A stretch of 64,000 nt of DNA from Corylus avellana (Eukaryota > Streptophyta > Magnoliopsida > Fagales > Betulaceae): NCBI RefSeq assembly GCF_901000735.1, contig NC_081550.1, positions 14,116,393 through 14,180,392 of the forward strand. Reading direction: 5' to 3'. This document shows, piece after piece, positions 20,467-32,088 of the stretch; position 1 is the stretch's first letter, and each line of letters begins with the position of its first letter. A model generated the notes under the pieces. That model had not been told where the DNA came from, searched no databases, and saw nothing but the letters and a program-made list of their open reading frames with translations. Both the position numbers and the translations under genes were made by a program.

Positions 20467-23446
20467 TTACAAAGTCCATTTATCCTCGGGCTCGAAAGTC
20501 CAGACGCTTCTCGAGGTTACATTGGGCTCCGAGGACTCATCGGCAGGGTTATATCCGAACTCAGTGATGTCTCGAGCATCTGACATCTGCTTCAGACCGA
20601 AGCGAATGAGTTCTTCAATAGCCTCAGCTTCCAGAGGAAAGGCATCGGGAGTGGCCGTGTCTATGTTAATGTGGGACAAAGGGTTGAAGGCTAGATCTTT
20701 GAAGGTCTCAAAGCCCAAAGCATACCCTCGGGCCCAGCCTTGGTCTTTAGTCCAAGATGCGAAGGACAGCTGCTTGAAGTAGCTCCGAGCTTTTCCTTGT
20801 AGTGGCAGAGCTGCTCCTTCGGATGCTTGAACTTCTCCTTAATCCCTTTCGTTTTCGCCTCGGCCTTCTCGGTTCTTAAACACTGCACTGAGGCTTCCTT
20901 CTAGGCTTCCTGAAGATCTGAAGATATAAGAGCTATCCTAGCAAGCAGTGCATTGCGCCTCAACCTCGAAGCATCTTTCTTCAAGCTGCCTACGCTCTTT
21001 CCCGAGGATTGAATAATCTCCTTCAAGCCCCTCAGATTTTGCCTTGGAGGCCATAAGCTCAGCCTCTAGATCATGAATCCAAGAATTGGCCTCACCAATT
21101 TTAGAATTGGCTTCTCCAGCTTGGTTTTCCACAATTGACAACCTTTGAGTCGAGAGAAGTAGCTTGTTGTCTTGCTGAGCCAAAATCCCCTTTAGCCAAG
21201 CATTCTCAACCTCGGACTCCTCTAACCTCTTCTACAAATTATCGGTCTCTGAAGTCGTGCTCTGAAGGTAGTTCCTGAAGTCGCAATTAAGGCATATTGA
21301 CTTCATAATACTCTGTAAAAAAGGAGCATAGTGAGCCAAGTTATGAAAAAAGCAAAAATTGCGGAAAAGAGAAGCACTTACAATTATCTGGTAGAAAAGC
21401 ATATGCTCCATCACTTCCTTAGGGGGTTTTCTGCCAACACCCGCTAGGTGTTCCAGGGGAATCAGACCCACCAAGGTGCTAAAAGGATTCCCTAGCAATC
21501 CTTGGCTCAAGTTAGAGAGGGGTGCCCTAACTGTCCAACTGACTGTGTTAGGATTCCCAAGGAACTGGCCGGTTGCAAAGTCTTGGTAGTATTGCTTGTA
21601 GTTGGGATATGGGCATGATCCTCGGTTGATGGAGGAGCCTCTTCGGTTTGGGTCAATGCCCTCCCATCCTGGGGATTCACCTCAGTTACACGAGGCAACT
21701 CTTCGGAACCAAATCTAGCCTAGAGTTGACGAGGCATATTCTCGGTACCTTCAGCCTCAGAGATAGGCTCGGTGTCCATGGACTTAGGGTTGCTCGACGT
21801 CGTTAACCTTAGGAGCCACCGAAGGACGCCTGGACTTGACTTTTTCTAGAGTCGGACTCTCTACGAAAATAGGCTCCTCTGCCAAGGCTTCCGAACGTCT
21901 GGCCATATGAGCAGCGACTTCCCTAAGGAGGCGCTCCACGTAATTCAGAGACTTCTCATCTGAGCCAGAAACCAAAGGAGACAGGGCTCCCCGGGAACCT
22001 CAAAAACGGGTATAGCAGCAATCGGCCGAACTTCTAACAGCCTTGCAGATCTAATTTTGAGGGTAGCCTTGAAGTTCCCACGGTACAAACCATCGGCTTG
22101 GAGGGAAAGTTCTTTGATTAACCCATGACCTGGGAAAAAGTGTTCATAAGGGTGGCAGACTTCGCTGCCCCCGAGCCAGCTTTAGACTTCTTCCTCTTTA
22201 AAGGATGAACATCCAGATCCTCAAGTTTGTCAACTATCCTCCGCGGAGTCACAACAAAATCTTGGTGTTTAACTAGCACAGGAATTCTCAGGGAAGCTTC
22301 GGTCACCTTCCTTTGGCCCTTCTCTGCGACATACTTCTTGGAAGGCTCACTGGCCTTATATTTGCCTTTTTCAGCAACAGTCTTTCTTGGAGGCTCAGCA
22401 ACTGTCCTCCTCGAAGCCTCGGGAGCTGGCCTCTTCCTCGGTAAAGCTGCGCTACCCAACCCGCCAGCTGGGGAGTACGCAAAGTATTTCTCTAAGTTGG
22501 TCATGATGCCCAGGATCGTGTCAACTCGATCCTCTTCCACCTCAGTCAAATCGGGATCCTCTTGTCCTGCAAAGAATTATTTTCAGCCGAAGATATACTT
22601 GTAAAAAAAAATTTACCTTCAGCCGAAGGTATACTTGTTTCCCGAGGAACCCTCGAGCATTGTACTGCCTCCAAAGGTGAGAACTCCCAGCTTCCCAAGG
22701 CGAAGAAGAATGAATTCTTCCACTTTTTGTTATTGGGAAAGGTGGTTCGTAGATGAATGCACTTCACCTTCTTTCGAACTTGAAAGGTGAAGAGTATGTC
22801 GGATCTGGGATTCTTGGTGAGTCGGTACACCTTCAGAAACTTCCGAACAGTTAAAGGATGCTCCTCCCTAAGAATGCATGGCCACGAACCACACAGGCAA
22901 AAAGTACCTCCAACCGTTCAGCACGATTTGCTGAGGAGCCAGGTTGAGGTGACTTAGTAGTTCCCGAATAATTCTCGGGAAAGGTAGCTTGAAACCAGTT
23001 ATAAACATGGTCTCGTAAAGGCATACCTCGTTCACCTTGGTATTCACCACCGCTCCACTTTGTGCTTCATCAAAACGCAAACTGACTAACGCAGGGATGA
23101 AACAAAACCTTCTAATCCAAGATTCATCAAGCTCAACTTCCACAGGGCCATCGGAGTCTGACCCTTCGTTGTGACCCATCAAATAAAGAAACTCGAGAAA
23201 CAGCAACCGAGGAATGCACACGTAATCACTTCGAATAAGCAAGTGGGTAACGCTTAATCGAAGGTGGTCAACCGTAGGTTTGATGAGAGGAAGAAGGAAA
23301 TGGAGATATTGAAGAACTAGACTGTTTAGGCCAACGAAAGGCTCGGTAGATGGTACAGATCTGACCGAAGCTGTAAAGAAAACCACTCTCAAGAAGTAGT
23401 ATTGAGAGAAGTTGTTGGAATGGAAGCAAGCCAGTGGAGAAACCAA
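20467..23446 (-). pseudogene. Putative gypsy-type gag-like gene (Transposase_28-like), antisense to the LTR
   Basis: Minus-strand gene of several exons. 23446-22868 carries the conserved core (YETMFITGFKLPFPRIIREL, LLSHLNLAPQQIVLNGW); one base is out of frame near 22868, after which LREEHPLTVRKFLKVYRL and NKKWKNSFFFALGSWEF continue. A GT-AG intron fits 22567-22616. The next exon (to 22118) is basic and repetitive with PxRKTVAEKGKYKASE-like units. A second GT-AG intron lies at about 21312-21382. A glutamate-rich coiled coil (20938-21183) and a C-terminal segment (20718-20467) follow. The core resembles the plant family annotated as putative gypsy-type transposon protein. Stops between 21784 and 20888 suggest decay. 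Function is unknown; the order gag-like core, basic region, coiled coil is typical of the family. Confidence 0.55.
22567..22616 (-). other. Short intron of the gag-like gene
   Basis: Minus-strand GTAAATTTTT to TTCTTTGCAG, 50 bases. It joins a frame ending SAEG with one beginning QEDPDLTEVEED. Confidence 0.55.
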
Positions 23447-23966
23447 AGTTGCAAAAAGCTCTCAAGAGGAACGAAAACGGAGATTTTTGTGAGAGAGAAG
23501 CTTTTGTAAGATGAAGAAAGAAGGAAAGGGGGACCTTTTATAAAACCTCTTGGAAGTGTACTCAAGTGGAAAGATGCAAGAAGCGGTGCAAGAAACCCTA
23601 GGGTTGCTTCGGAACCCCCAACCACATTAAAAGCCTTTAAAAGGCGCAACTCGTCGAGCCAAGTAGGAGTCGACACGTGGCTGCCACAGGTTGCCACCAC
23701 ACAGCTGGTGACACGTGACAAGATCCTCGAGACCCACACTTTGTCAAAAGAGCTGTCCATCGCTTGGGAAGACCAACAGTCTCTAGACGTCGTTGGCTCG
23801 AGAAGTTCAACAGAAAAAATTTCCTAGGGAAATTCATTTCAAAAAATTTCAAGTCTTGGAAATCCTATCCAAAAAAATCCTCATACCGAGGTTTGGTCGG
23901 TAACCGATCCATTTTTAAGAACGAGAAATTTTCATAGTCACTTGGACAAGGAAATTATGGGGTAAC
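23447..23966. other. Leader of the gag-like gene and boundary with the LTR
   Basis: No further coding motif. The stretch just before the LTR (GGAAATTATGGGGTAAC) is purine-rich and could be the plus-strand polypurine tract. Confidence 0.4.
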
Positions 23967-24652
23967 TGTTGGGTAATGGATCAGCCACTTTAAAGCCCAA
24001 CAGAACTCTAGGCCCGGTCCAATGAGCAAGCCCACTAAAGACTGGCCAAAACCGAGACATAGTCGGCCCAGACCAAAGCATGGTCAGCCCACCGAGGGCA
24101 TGACAGTCTTTCCACTGAGGGTGCAATGGTCCTTCGGCAAGTGAAGGAAACCCACATTTACTAATGAACGTCTGATACACCCAGCGCCCAAGCTAAGTCC
24201 CACATTCATTAGAACGTGACCTAGCTGTCAGCGTCCAACCAAGACACGTATACCTGAAGATAACTCGTGAGCCCACATCTAACATAAGCGTGGCCAACCC
24301 ACTCTCCAAACCTACGATCTCATGATCGTAGAGTAACCCACAACCTATAATCCACTTCATCACACATTGCGCACTGTGGATCCTCGCGAATGTGGGGTTG
24401 AGAATCGAGGAATGACAACCGCTACTTGATGCCTATAAAAGGGAAGCTCCAATTCTTTATTTAGTAGTCACAATTCTCTCACAAGCTCTCTTGATTACTT
24501 GTTCTCCCTTTCTCAAATCAAACACTGACTTAGGCATCGGAGCTATCCCCGCCAGCACACCCCTGCAGCTGTTATCCTATTTTTCCTATTTTGCAAACCG
24601 ACGACTCCTCAGACTTCGCGCAGTGTCACTCCTTGGAAAACTGTCATCAACA
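23967..24652 (+). mobile_element. LTR, plus orientation, 686 bp
   Basis: Begins TGTTGGGTAATGG and ends GTCATCAACA (TGTTG/CAACA inverted termini). A plus-strand TATA box GCCTATAAAAGGG lies near 24430-24442, some 210 bases before the end, a normal U3/R layout. Either a solo LTR or, given the antisense gag-like gene on its left, the 3' LTR of a Tat-lineage Gypsy element whose gag-pol is lost. No partner LTR in the window. Confidence 0.6.
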
Positions 24653-24808
24653 ATCATCATAACATTTGATAGTTGTGAAGTCAGAAGTATTTTTTCTTCA
24701 GTCATCATCATCATGGTAACCATTATCAAGACAAAAGTAGTCATATGTTTTCATTGCTCCCCGTATCATATAAAATTGGCACATTCAAAAACACTCCTTA
24801 GTCATTAT

Positions 24809-24934
24809 TAGGGGTGTAAAAAAAACCGGAAAACTGGGGAGCCAGTTTTGAAACCGGTTGGAAAACCGGATAACCGAGTACCTCAGTTCCGGTTCCGATT
24901 TTTGGCACCCAGTTATAACCGGGTAACCGGGTGC

Positions 24935-24968
<34 letters not shown>

Positions 24969-25398
24969 TATTTTATATATATTTTTTGGCTTTTGTTTTT
25001 TTTTTGTATATATTATTAAATTTTTTTATTTTATATATATATTGCTCCTTAACAACTACATTGCTAAAAAACATAAACCCTCCAAGCTTGTTTTTCTATA
25101 AAAGAGAGGCATATCCTCTCATTCTAATTTCAACTCCAAGCCACTTGTTGAGCCCAAAATACAAAATTTTTGGGCCAAAATACAAATTTTTGGCCCTCCA
25201 ACCCTCCAAGCTTGTTGTTAAATAAGCCCAAAATAATTTTTTTTTTAAAAAAACAGTTACCGGGTTCTGAAACCGGTACCAACTTAACCGGGCACCCTGT
25301 TCCGCTTCCGATTTTCAAAAAAAGCCAAAACTGGAGAGCCCGGTTCCGGTCCTGGTTTTGGCCAATAACCGGAAACCGGAACCGGATTTTCACCACTA
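24809..25398. mobile_element. Non-autonomous hAT element, 590 bp
   Basis: Perfect 8-bp target duplication GTCATTAT at 24801-24808 and 25399-25406. Inverted ends TAGGGGTGTAAAA and TTTTCACCACTA. Many subterminal copies of CCGGTT/AACCGG, the usual hAT transposase-binding clustering. No transposase inside. Confidence 0.85.
24938..24968. repeat. (ATA)n microsatellite
   Basis: About ten ATA units inside the hAT element at 24809-25398. Confidence 0.9.
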
Positions 25399-25406
25399 GT
25401 CATTAT

Positions 25407-26330
25407 GGTTATAAATCATAAAAATTTTAATGGGTAAAAGATTAAAGTGCAATTTGCAAATAAAATGTTTCAGACTTCAATGGGTTTCTTGCAATTTGCA
25501 TTTAAGACACTTATACTGCTTCTATGTTTTACATGATTTTTAGGTCATTGTATTTGGGCCAACTGGCCTAGTCTTTTAAAGGATAGGGCCGTAGGGGCCA
25601 AGCCATTAATGGGTAGGGCCTAATCATTAAAATATGGCCAGGCTTTTAATCATTTTAAATTTGAGAATTTCATCTATGTGTGGGTCAAAATAATGAAAAA
25701 TAATTATGCACTTCTATCAAAAAAAAACGTGGTTGGTTCGGGCCCCTTGGCCACTACCATAGTTGGACTTTATTTTAGAAAGGGCCGGATATCATCAACT
25801 CAAATGTCAAGATTTCTAAAACTAAAAACTGGATATTTAATATAAAAAACGCTAAAACATAAGAAGGTTTTATAATTTTATTTATGTTTTATTTTATTTT
25901 ATCAAAACGTAAGTTTTGAATTTTATATAGATAAAATAAATAAATAATTAAAAATTAAAAATAGGATCTTTAGCACTATGAGAAAGCGTGCTCGAAGGCA
26001 TTATCTGATCATCAAGATAGGTCCAACTACTCCGAATCTACCCAAATAGGTTTTGTTACCCAATTTGTTAATCAGCAATTAAATATCAATTTTTTTTGTG
26101 TGTATATTTTATGAAATTAGATATGGTCATATTCAATGACACTTCCATGTGCACTTTAAATAATTAACGTGTCGTGCTCAAACTTTATAACTTCCAAATC
26201 TCGACCACATTTAAATAAGGAAAAAGAAAAGAACATAATGTAGATTCTGGTTGGACTATTCACCTACTAATTGCTAAACAAGAGACATCAATGGAAATTC
26301 CACTTCCTTCATAAGAACCTTTTTTTTTGT
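25407..26330. other. AT-rich intergenic stretch
   Basis: No gene. GGGCC-rich words near 25550-25640 and 25735-25790 may be remnants of a hAT-type element. Confidence 0.4.
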
Positions 26331-26489
26331 TTTTTTTTTTTTTTTTGGGAAAATACACTTTATTCTCTAAACTATCTACACATTTGCACTTTTAACCCTA
26401 GTATAAGAGAAATTCCACTTACAAGAGTGAACTCTTTCTTTCATAATTAATGTTTGGAAGGTTTTAATTTCTTTGTGGGAAAAAGTGTA

Positions 26490-27021
26490 AAAAAGCCTTC
26501 CAAATTAACACCAGTTTACAATAGAGTTCCACAATGTTCAAAATGTACTAAAGTAGCCCATCAAACTACTAAAGAGTGTCAAAAATGCCACATTTTTTTT
26601 ATATTCCTATAGTACCCCTATTCTTTTAAAAACTTAAATAAAAAATTAATAAACAAAAATTAAACAAAAAAACAAGGAGCAAAAGAAAAAAGAAAATTGG
26701 GATAAATAAATAAAATAAAAAATAAAAAATAAAAGTTGTAGTTGGCCTAAATTACAAATCATTTGATATAGTATGAAAGTGAAATCGGAAGTTCCTCGGA
26801 CATGCCAAAAAAATAATTTAGTTCCAAGAGTCAAATTCCATTAAGAAATTTGATGAATCGTCGAATTCTGGTTAAACGTCATGTCAACGCCAATAAAAAT
26901 AGCGACACATGTCACTTTTAATATATATATCAGTAGTCAAATTCCATTAAGAAATTTGATGAATCGTCGAATTCTGGTTAAATGTCATGTCAACGCCAAT
27001 AAAAATGGCGACACATGTCAC

Positions 27022-27067
<46 letters not shown>

Positions 27068-27235
27068 TAAAAAAACTAAAAAATAATTCTTTATTTTTTG
27101 TTATGTTCGTTTTTAAAAGAATAAGAGTATTATAGGAATATTAAAAAATATGTGGCCTTTTTGACATACTTTGATAGTTTGATATGCTACTTTAGCATAT
27201 TTTGAACATTGTTGAGCTTCTACAAAAACAACGGT
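26490..27235. mobile_element. Inverted-repeat element with internal tandem duplication
   Basis: The left arm (26515-26635, with ATGTTCAAAATGTACTAAAGTAG and TATTCCTATAGTACCCCTATTC) mirrors the right arm (27117-27225, with GAATAAGAGTATTATAGGAATA and CTACTTTAGCATATTTTGAACAT). The core holds a tandem duplication of about 107 bp (26828-26934 and 26935-27040) and an (AT)n run (27030-27062). No protein. Probably a Mutator-type fold-back element. Confidence 0.6.
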
Positions 27236-27607
27236 AGTTTATGGGGCTTTTTCATATTTTTTTCCCTTTCTTTTTTTAATGTTGTACCCCATGTTTTATT
27301 TTTTTATTTTTGGAAAGATGCAGTGGCCATGATATCGAAAAGAAAAACAATTTTTTTAAGAGATACTAGACATCACTCTCTCAACCATCGTTTAACCATC
27401 TATTTTGCAAATCTAATGAATCCGCCATTGATTTGTGGACTCATATGGGTTATGCAAAAATTCAGTAGTAGATTCACCCATTCACTATAAGGAGATGGTT
27501 GAAAGATGGTTGAAAATATTGGTTGGAATAACTTCCCATCATTTTCTCATTTTTTTAATAATCATTTTGATTTTCTTTTTTCTTTTTCTTTTTTCTTTTT
27601 TTTAAGA

Positions 27608-28373
27608 GTTAAAATATATTTTTCGCCCCTGTAGTTTAACAACTTTATTTTTTGCCCCCTAGGATTTTATTTTTATCATAGGAAGTAGATGTGGTTTATA
27701 TAAAGACGAAGATGGTATATCTTTCAAACTTCCGACCAAAAATTAACCAAAATTCACGTCAACACACCTAAAATCTTGACACGTATCCTTATACAAAATT
27801 AAAAATAAAAAATAATTTTTTTAAATTAAAAACATTAAAAAATAAATTAATTAAATTAAAATTTTCTTTTAAAAAAAAAAAAGCAAATTTTTTTTTTTTT
27901 GAAAAGGAGTGGCCGGCAAACCCATTATTATTATTATTATTTGGCCCTTGAAGGTGGTCGGACCATCCCCAATGGCCAACCCATTTCTTTTTTTATTGGC
28001 CTTTTGGAGTGGCCGACTTGAGGTGGCTAAAACCACCCCACGCCAAACGGGGATGGCCGAGCCACCCCCAACAGCCTTGGGGGTGGTTCGGCCACCCCCA
28101 AAACGGCCCGGGGTGGTTTCCAAAAAATAATTTTGCTTTTTTTTTTTGTAATTTTTTAATTTTTTTAAAACAATAATTTTTTAATTTTTAATTTTGTATA
28201 AGGACACGTGTCAAGATTTTAGAGGTGCTAACGTGGATTTCAATCAATTTTTAGATGGAAGTTTGATGGAGGTACCATCTCCGTCTTTATGTAAACCACA
28301 AGTACCTCATATAATAAAAATTAAATCCTAAGAGACAAAAAATAAAGTTGTTAAACCGAATAACATATTTAAC
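27608..28373. mobile_element. Long-inverted-repeat element, copy B
   Basis: Same architecture and core as 8819-9494: inverted arms from GTTAAAATATATTTTTCGC to GTTAAACCGAATAACATATTTAAC, ACACGTGTC near the inner edge of the right arm, and a GC-rich core with repeated GGTGGCCGA/GGCCACCCC. Diverged from copy A. No coding capacity. Confidence 0.7.
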
Positions 28374-29941
28374 ACTTTTTTTTTTTAAATCTATTTTGAT
28401 TTTCTTCTTTCACCTTGGGATTGGGGAAACCACATGAACTACAATGTTTATTTTTTTCACGTGTTTTTTTTTTTTTTTTTCAAAAAAAACTATACAATTT
28501 TCATTTAGCATGAATGTACAATCAAAGTCATCTTCCACCATAGGCTGATACCCTTCCTTTTGGCTGCAAAAAGATATATTTTATAATGAAACAAAATTAA
28601 AGGTATGCATGCATCAATCATCACCTTTTGTTTTGTCTCTAGACTCTGGAGTTTTCAAATGGCCCTAGGTGACGGAAAGGGTCTTATTAATATTTTAAGA
28701 TAAAAGTAAAATAATAAAAGGGAGAAAGGAAGTCCAAGTTTAGCATAATCAATGAGACCATTTTTATTTCGCTCTTTAAATTTATTTTTTATTTTAATTA
28801 AAACAAATTATAAATTTTTTTTACTACCAACTTTTTCAAATTTCATACATACCCTTCAAACTAAAGATTCACTTTTACAATCCCTTGTAAAATATTATTT
28901 TTTAATAATTTCTTTATTATTGTAAGAAGTGAGAATATAAACTTTTAAATTTTCTTATGATTTGAGGAGTGAATAAGAAGTACTCTTTGTAGGGAGCACT
29001 ATTCATGCTCCCCAATTTTTTACCCAAAATAAAGAGTATTGAAATTTCTCTCAAAATAAAAAAGTGAGATGGGAATGCTCAATTGCTCAAAGTCCTCATG
29101 CAGTAGTTTGCTTTGAAAGATGAGCACTCCTAGCAACTCCCTTATACGGAGTTTGTTCCCTAAATTTAAGGAATATGTCCAAAAAATCACAAAAAACGTC
29201 CCACAACGGATTTTCTAAATGAACCTTAAACATTATGGATGTTACAGTGAAACCCAATATTTTATGTTTTATTATTGTAATCCTTATGATTATTAAAATT
29301 AAAAAAAAATGATTCTCTCTCTTCTCTTCTCTCTCCTCTCTCCTCTCATGTCTCACAATTTTCTCTCATCTTTCTTCTCATATATATATAATATAATTAA
29401 AAATAAATAAATATTTTAATGATATAAAGAATGATTAAGGAAAGTTATTGAAGAATATTTTGACATAGAAAAGCATAAAGTAATTTAAATTTTTAAATAT
29501 AAAAAAATTACGAAAAAAGTGCTAGGAATGCTCAAAATAGGATAAAATGAACTACAAATTTGGGTGGTGAGGGCCAGTGGGCCACCGCCACAATTTTTTT
29601 TTTTTTTTTTTTTTTTAAATACCACCGTCATTTTGGTGCTTTGGAACCTGAGGTTTTTTTCTTTTTTAATCATTTTCTCTACATATGACATTCCATTGTA
29701 ACCATGCAACGTGGCAACGATATATAACAAACTAACAAAGTAAAAGGAAATGTTAATGACGTGGGGCCGGGCAATGTCGGCTTTCGTAATCTTTAGGAGG
29801 GAGAAGGATTCTCTCAATTTCAATGCTTTATTTTTGTAAGGGATCGGCTCTTCTCCATTTTAAAATGAAAAAAATCTGGATACCTTTAGGAGGGGGCAAC
29901 CAATGATCATTTATCCCTAACAATCCCCTTATGACATAAAA
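28374..29941. other. AT-rich intergenic stretch
   Basis: No gene. Poly-T runs (28465-28482, 29597-29616) and CT-rich tracts (29310-29350). Confidence 0.6.
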
Positions 29942-30065
29942 GGGAAATTGTTAGGTTAAAAATAAGTGAGAGAAATAAGTGTCATTTTTTTTTTTTTAGA
30001 AAATAATATTTACTTAGGACTAGAAGAATACAAGGAAAATACGAGGAAAGCACCTAACATTCCCC
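29942..30065. mobile_element. Possible small MITE
   Basis: GGGAAATTGTTAGGT and ACCTAACATTCCCC form an inverted pair around 95 bases. No target duplication identified. Confidence 0.3.
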
Positions 30066-31605
30066 TATCAAAAATTACAAATATATTTTTTTTAAAATTT
30101 TTATTCAATCATATTAACCTATAAAAATCAATTTTTATTCATAACATAAAAAATTAATATTAAAAAAATTGAGTACCGTTAAATGTCCTTCGGTCCTTTC
30201 CATGTCCTTCTTGTATCCCTTCAAAACTGATGTGACTTTTAAAATCATTATCGGATTGAAATTTAATAGTAATTTATCACAAATCTAATGGTGATTTTAA
30301 TGTCATATCAGTTTTGGAATGATATAATGATGACTTTTAGCATTATTCAAAAAAATTAACCTAAAATTTTGAGTTCAGGATGAGATTTGGAGGTGGTCCA
30401 GCAGTTTGAGGAGAAACTCAAACTCAAAAAATAGTTTACGTTATTTAAAAACGGAAACTATTTTCTAAAACTAAAGAAGCTATTTTGGTCCAAACCGAAA
30501 ATATTACTATTATTTTGGATCACACCAAACACCGAAAAATTTGAATAATATTATATGTCGAAACAAACGGAGCCCAAGAATTATTGTAGTGTTACAAATA
30601 ATCTTTATTATTCAGTTGTAGTTTATTATTGCTTAATTTGTTTTACCGTTGAGTCTTAAACCATTTTGATGAAGAAAAAAAAATGAAATCACTTTAATTA
30701 GTTTTCTACATTTTGACCGTTGCTTGAAAAATTCAGTTTTGAGTCTTTTGACCTTTGTACATATAGCAGTATTGGCCGTCTCACTAAAACTATTTTTTTG
30801 TTATTTAGTTAGGTAATTTGGTGAAAATACTTAAAACCTCTCATTTTCGGCCGTATCAATTTGATGAAAATAATAATGGTGAGTAGTGAGTACGGTTCAC
30901 TCACCAATTAAATAAAAATGGTTTATCTCTCCCCATTTTTCTTTTTCGTTTCTCTATTCTTCTTTAATAGTTAGATAAATAATAAACAAATATTTTAAAA
31001 ATAATATTTAAATAGAATAGTAAAAGTGAATTGTTAAAATAGAGAGGCTGCTGGAGTGCTCTAAAAAGTGAATAGTTAAATAAAATAAAAATAAAAAAAT
31101 AGATTGGATCTCCAACGCTTAAAACCTTGACTAATTTAGCATCCAAATTGTCGCAATTCGATCATTTTGGCTTTTTTTAACCACTTAGGCTCCAACTGGA
31201 CACACACCCTTAATCTTTTTTAAATTTTTTTTTTTTTTTTTTTCACTTGGGATGGGGCATTTTGAGAAGAAAAAAAAAAGTTAGAATAGTTGAATTGCAA
31301 TAATTTAGAAGTTTGGAGAGGTCAAGTGTCATTTTTTAAATATTGGAGGTCAAAGTACAAATGAGTGAATAATTCATAAAGGTAAAATGTATTTTTTCCT
31401 AAAAAAAATTCATAAAGGTAAAATGTATTTTTTCCTAAAAAAAATTCTGCTTTTAATTATTTTAGTGAATAAAATTTGATGAGTCTTCCAAACAAGTTCT
31501 AAAAGCATTTGTTCGTGAATAAGTTTTATGGTTTTGACGTCATATGACGGTTTGGTCATAAATTTATTTTCTCTTTGCCTTAAGAGTTTAGAAAACTAGC
31601 AGCTT

Positions 31606-31623
31606 ACGTCTATAAATAGACGT
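31606..31623 (+). promoter_or_regulatory. TATA-like motif inside a palindrome (copy 1)
   Basis: ACGTCTATAAATAGACGT: TATAAATA embedded in perfectly inverted 8-base arms. It is also found at 40758-40775 in the second duplication copy. No gene follows downstream in either copy, so a promoter role is unproven. Confidence 0.3.
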
Positions 31624-32088
31624 TACCTAAGAGCACTTTATATCCTTAATATACATTTAACTCGATTTTAGAAAAACCAAAGAGAGCGTGTAAAATTGAT
31701 TGCAAATTCCATCTTGCTTCCTTTGTTGTCATCCCATTCGGTCCTTAATCAAATAATTTTATATGTTTTTCTCTTTGCGATTTTTCATCAGAGTTGTTTT
31801 ATTAGGTTTCGTTGTTTGGAACTGCATATTTAATAAAGGTAGAAGCTATAATTTAAATTTGAGAGGTTACGTGTCAAGAATTTCAATTATATTGAGTTAT
31901 ATATTCTGCAAGGCACGAATCAACTTTTAAGGATAACGCTTTTACATGATTCTATAGCATTGTGAGATCTTTTCATACTCTACTTTTCGTCTCTTATATT
32001 TTTTTTTTTTTTTTTTTTGAAGAATAAGAGTCGTATGCTTTTATTGATTCTCAAAAAAGCAAAATCAAAGAGAGGGAATTGGGTCCTC

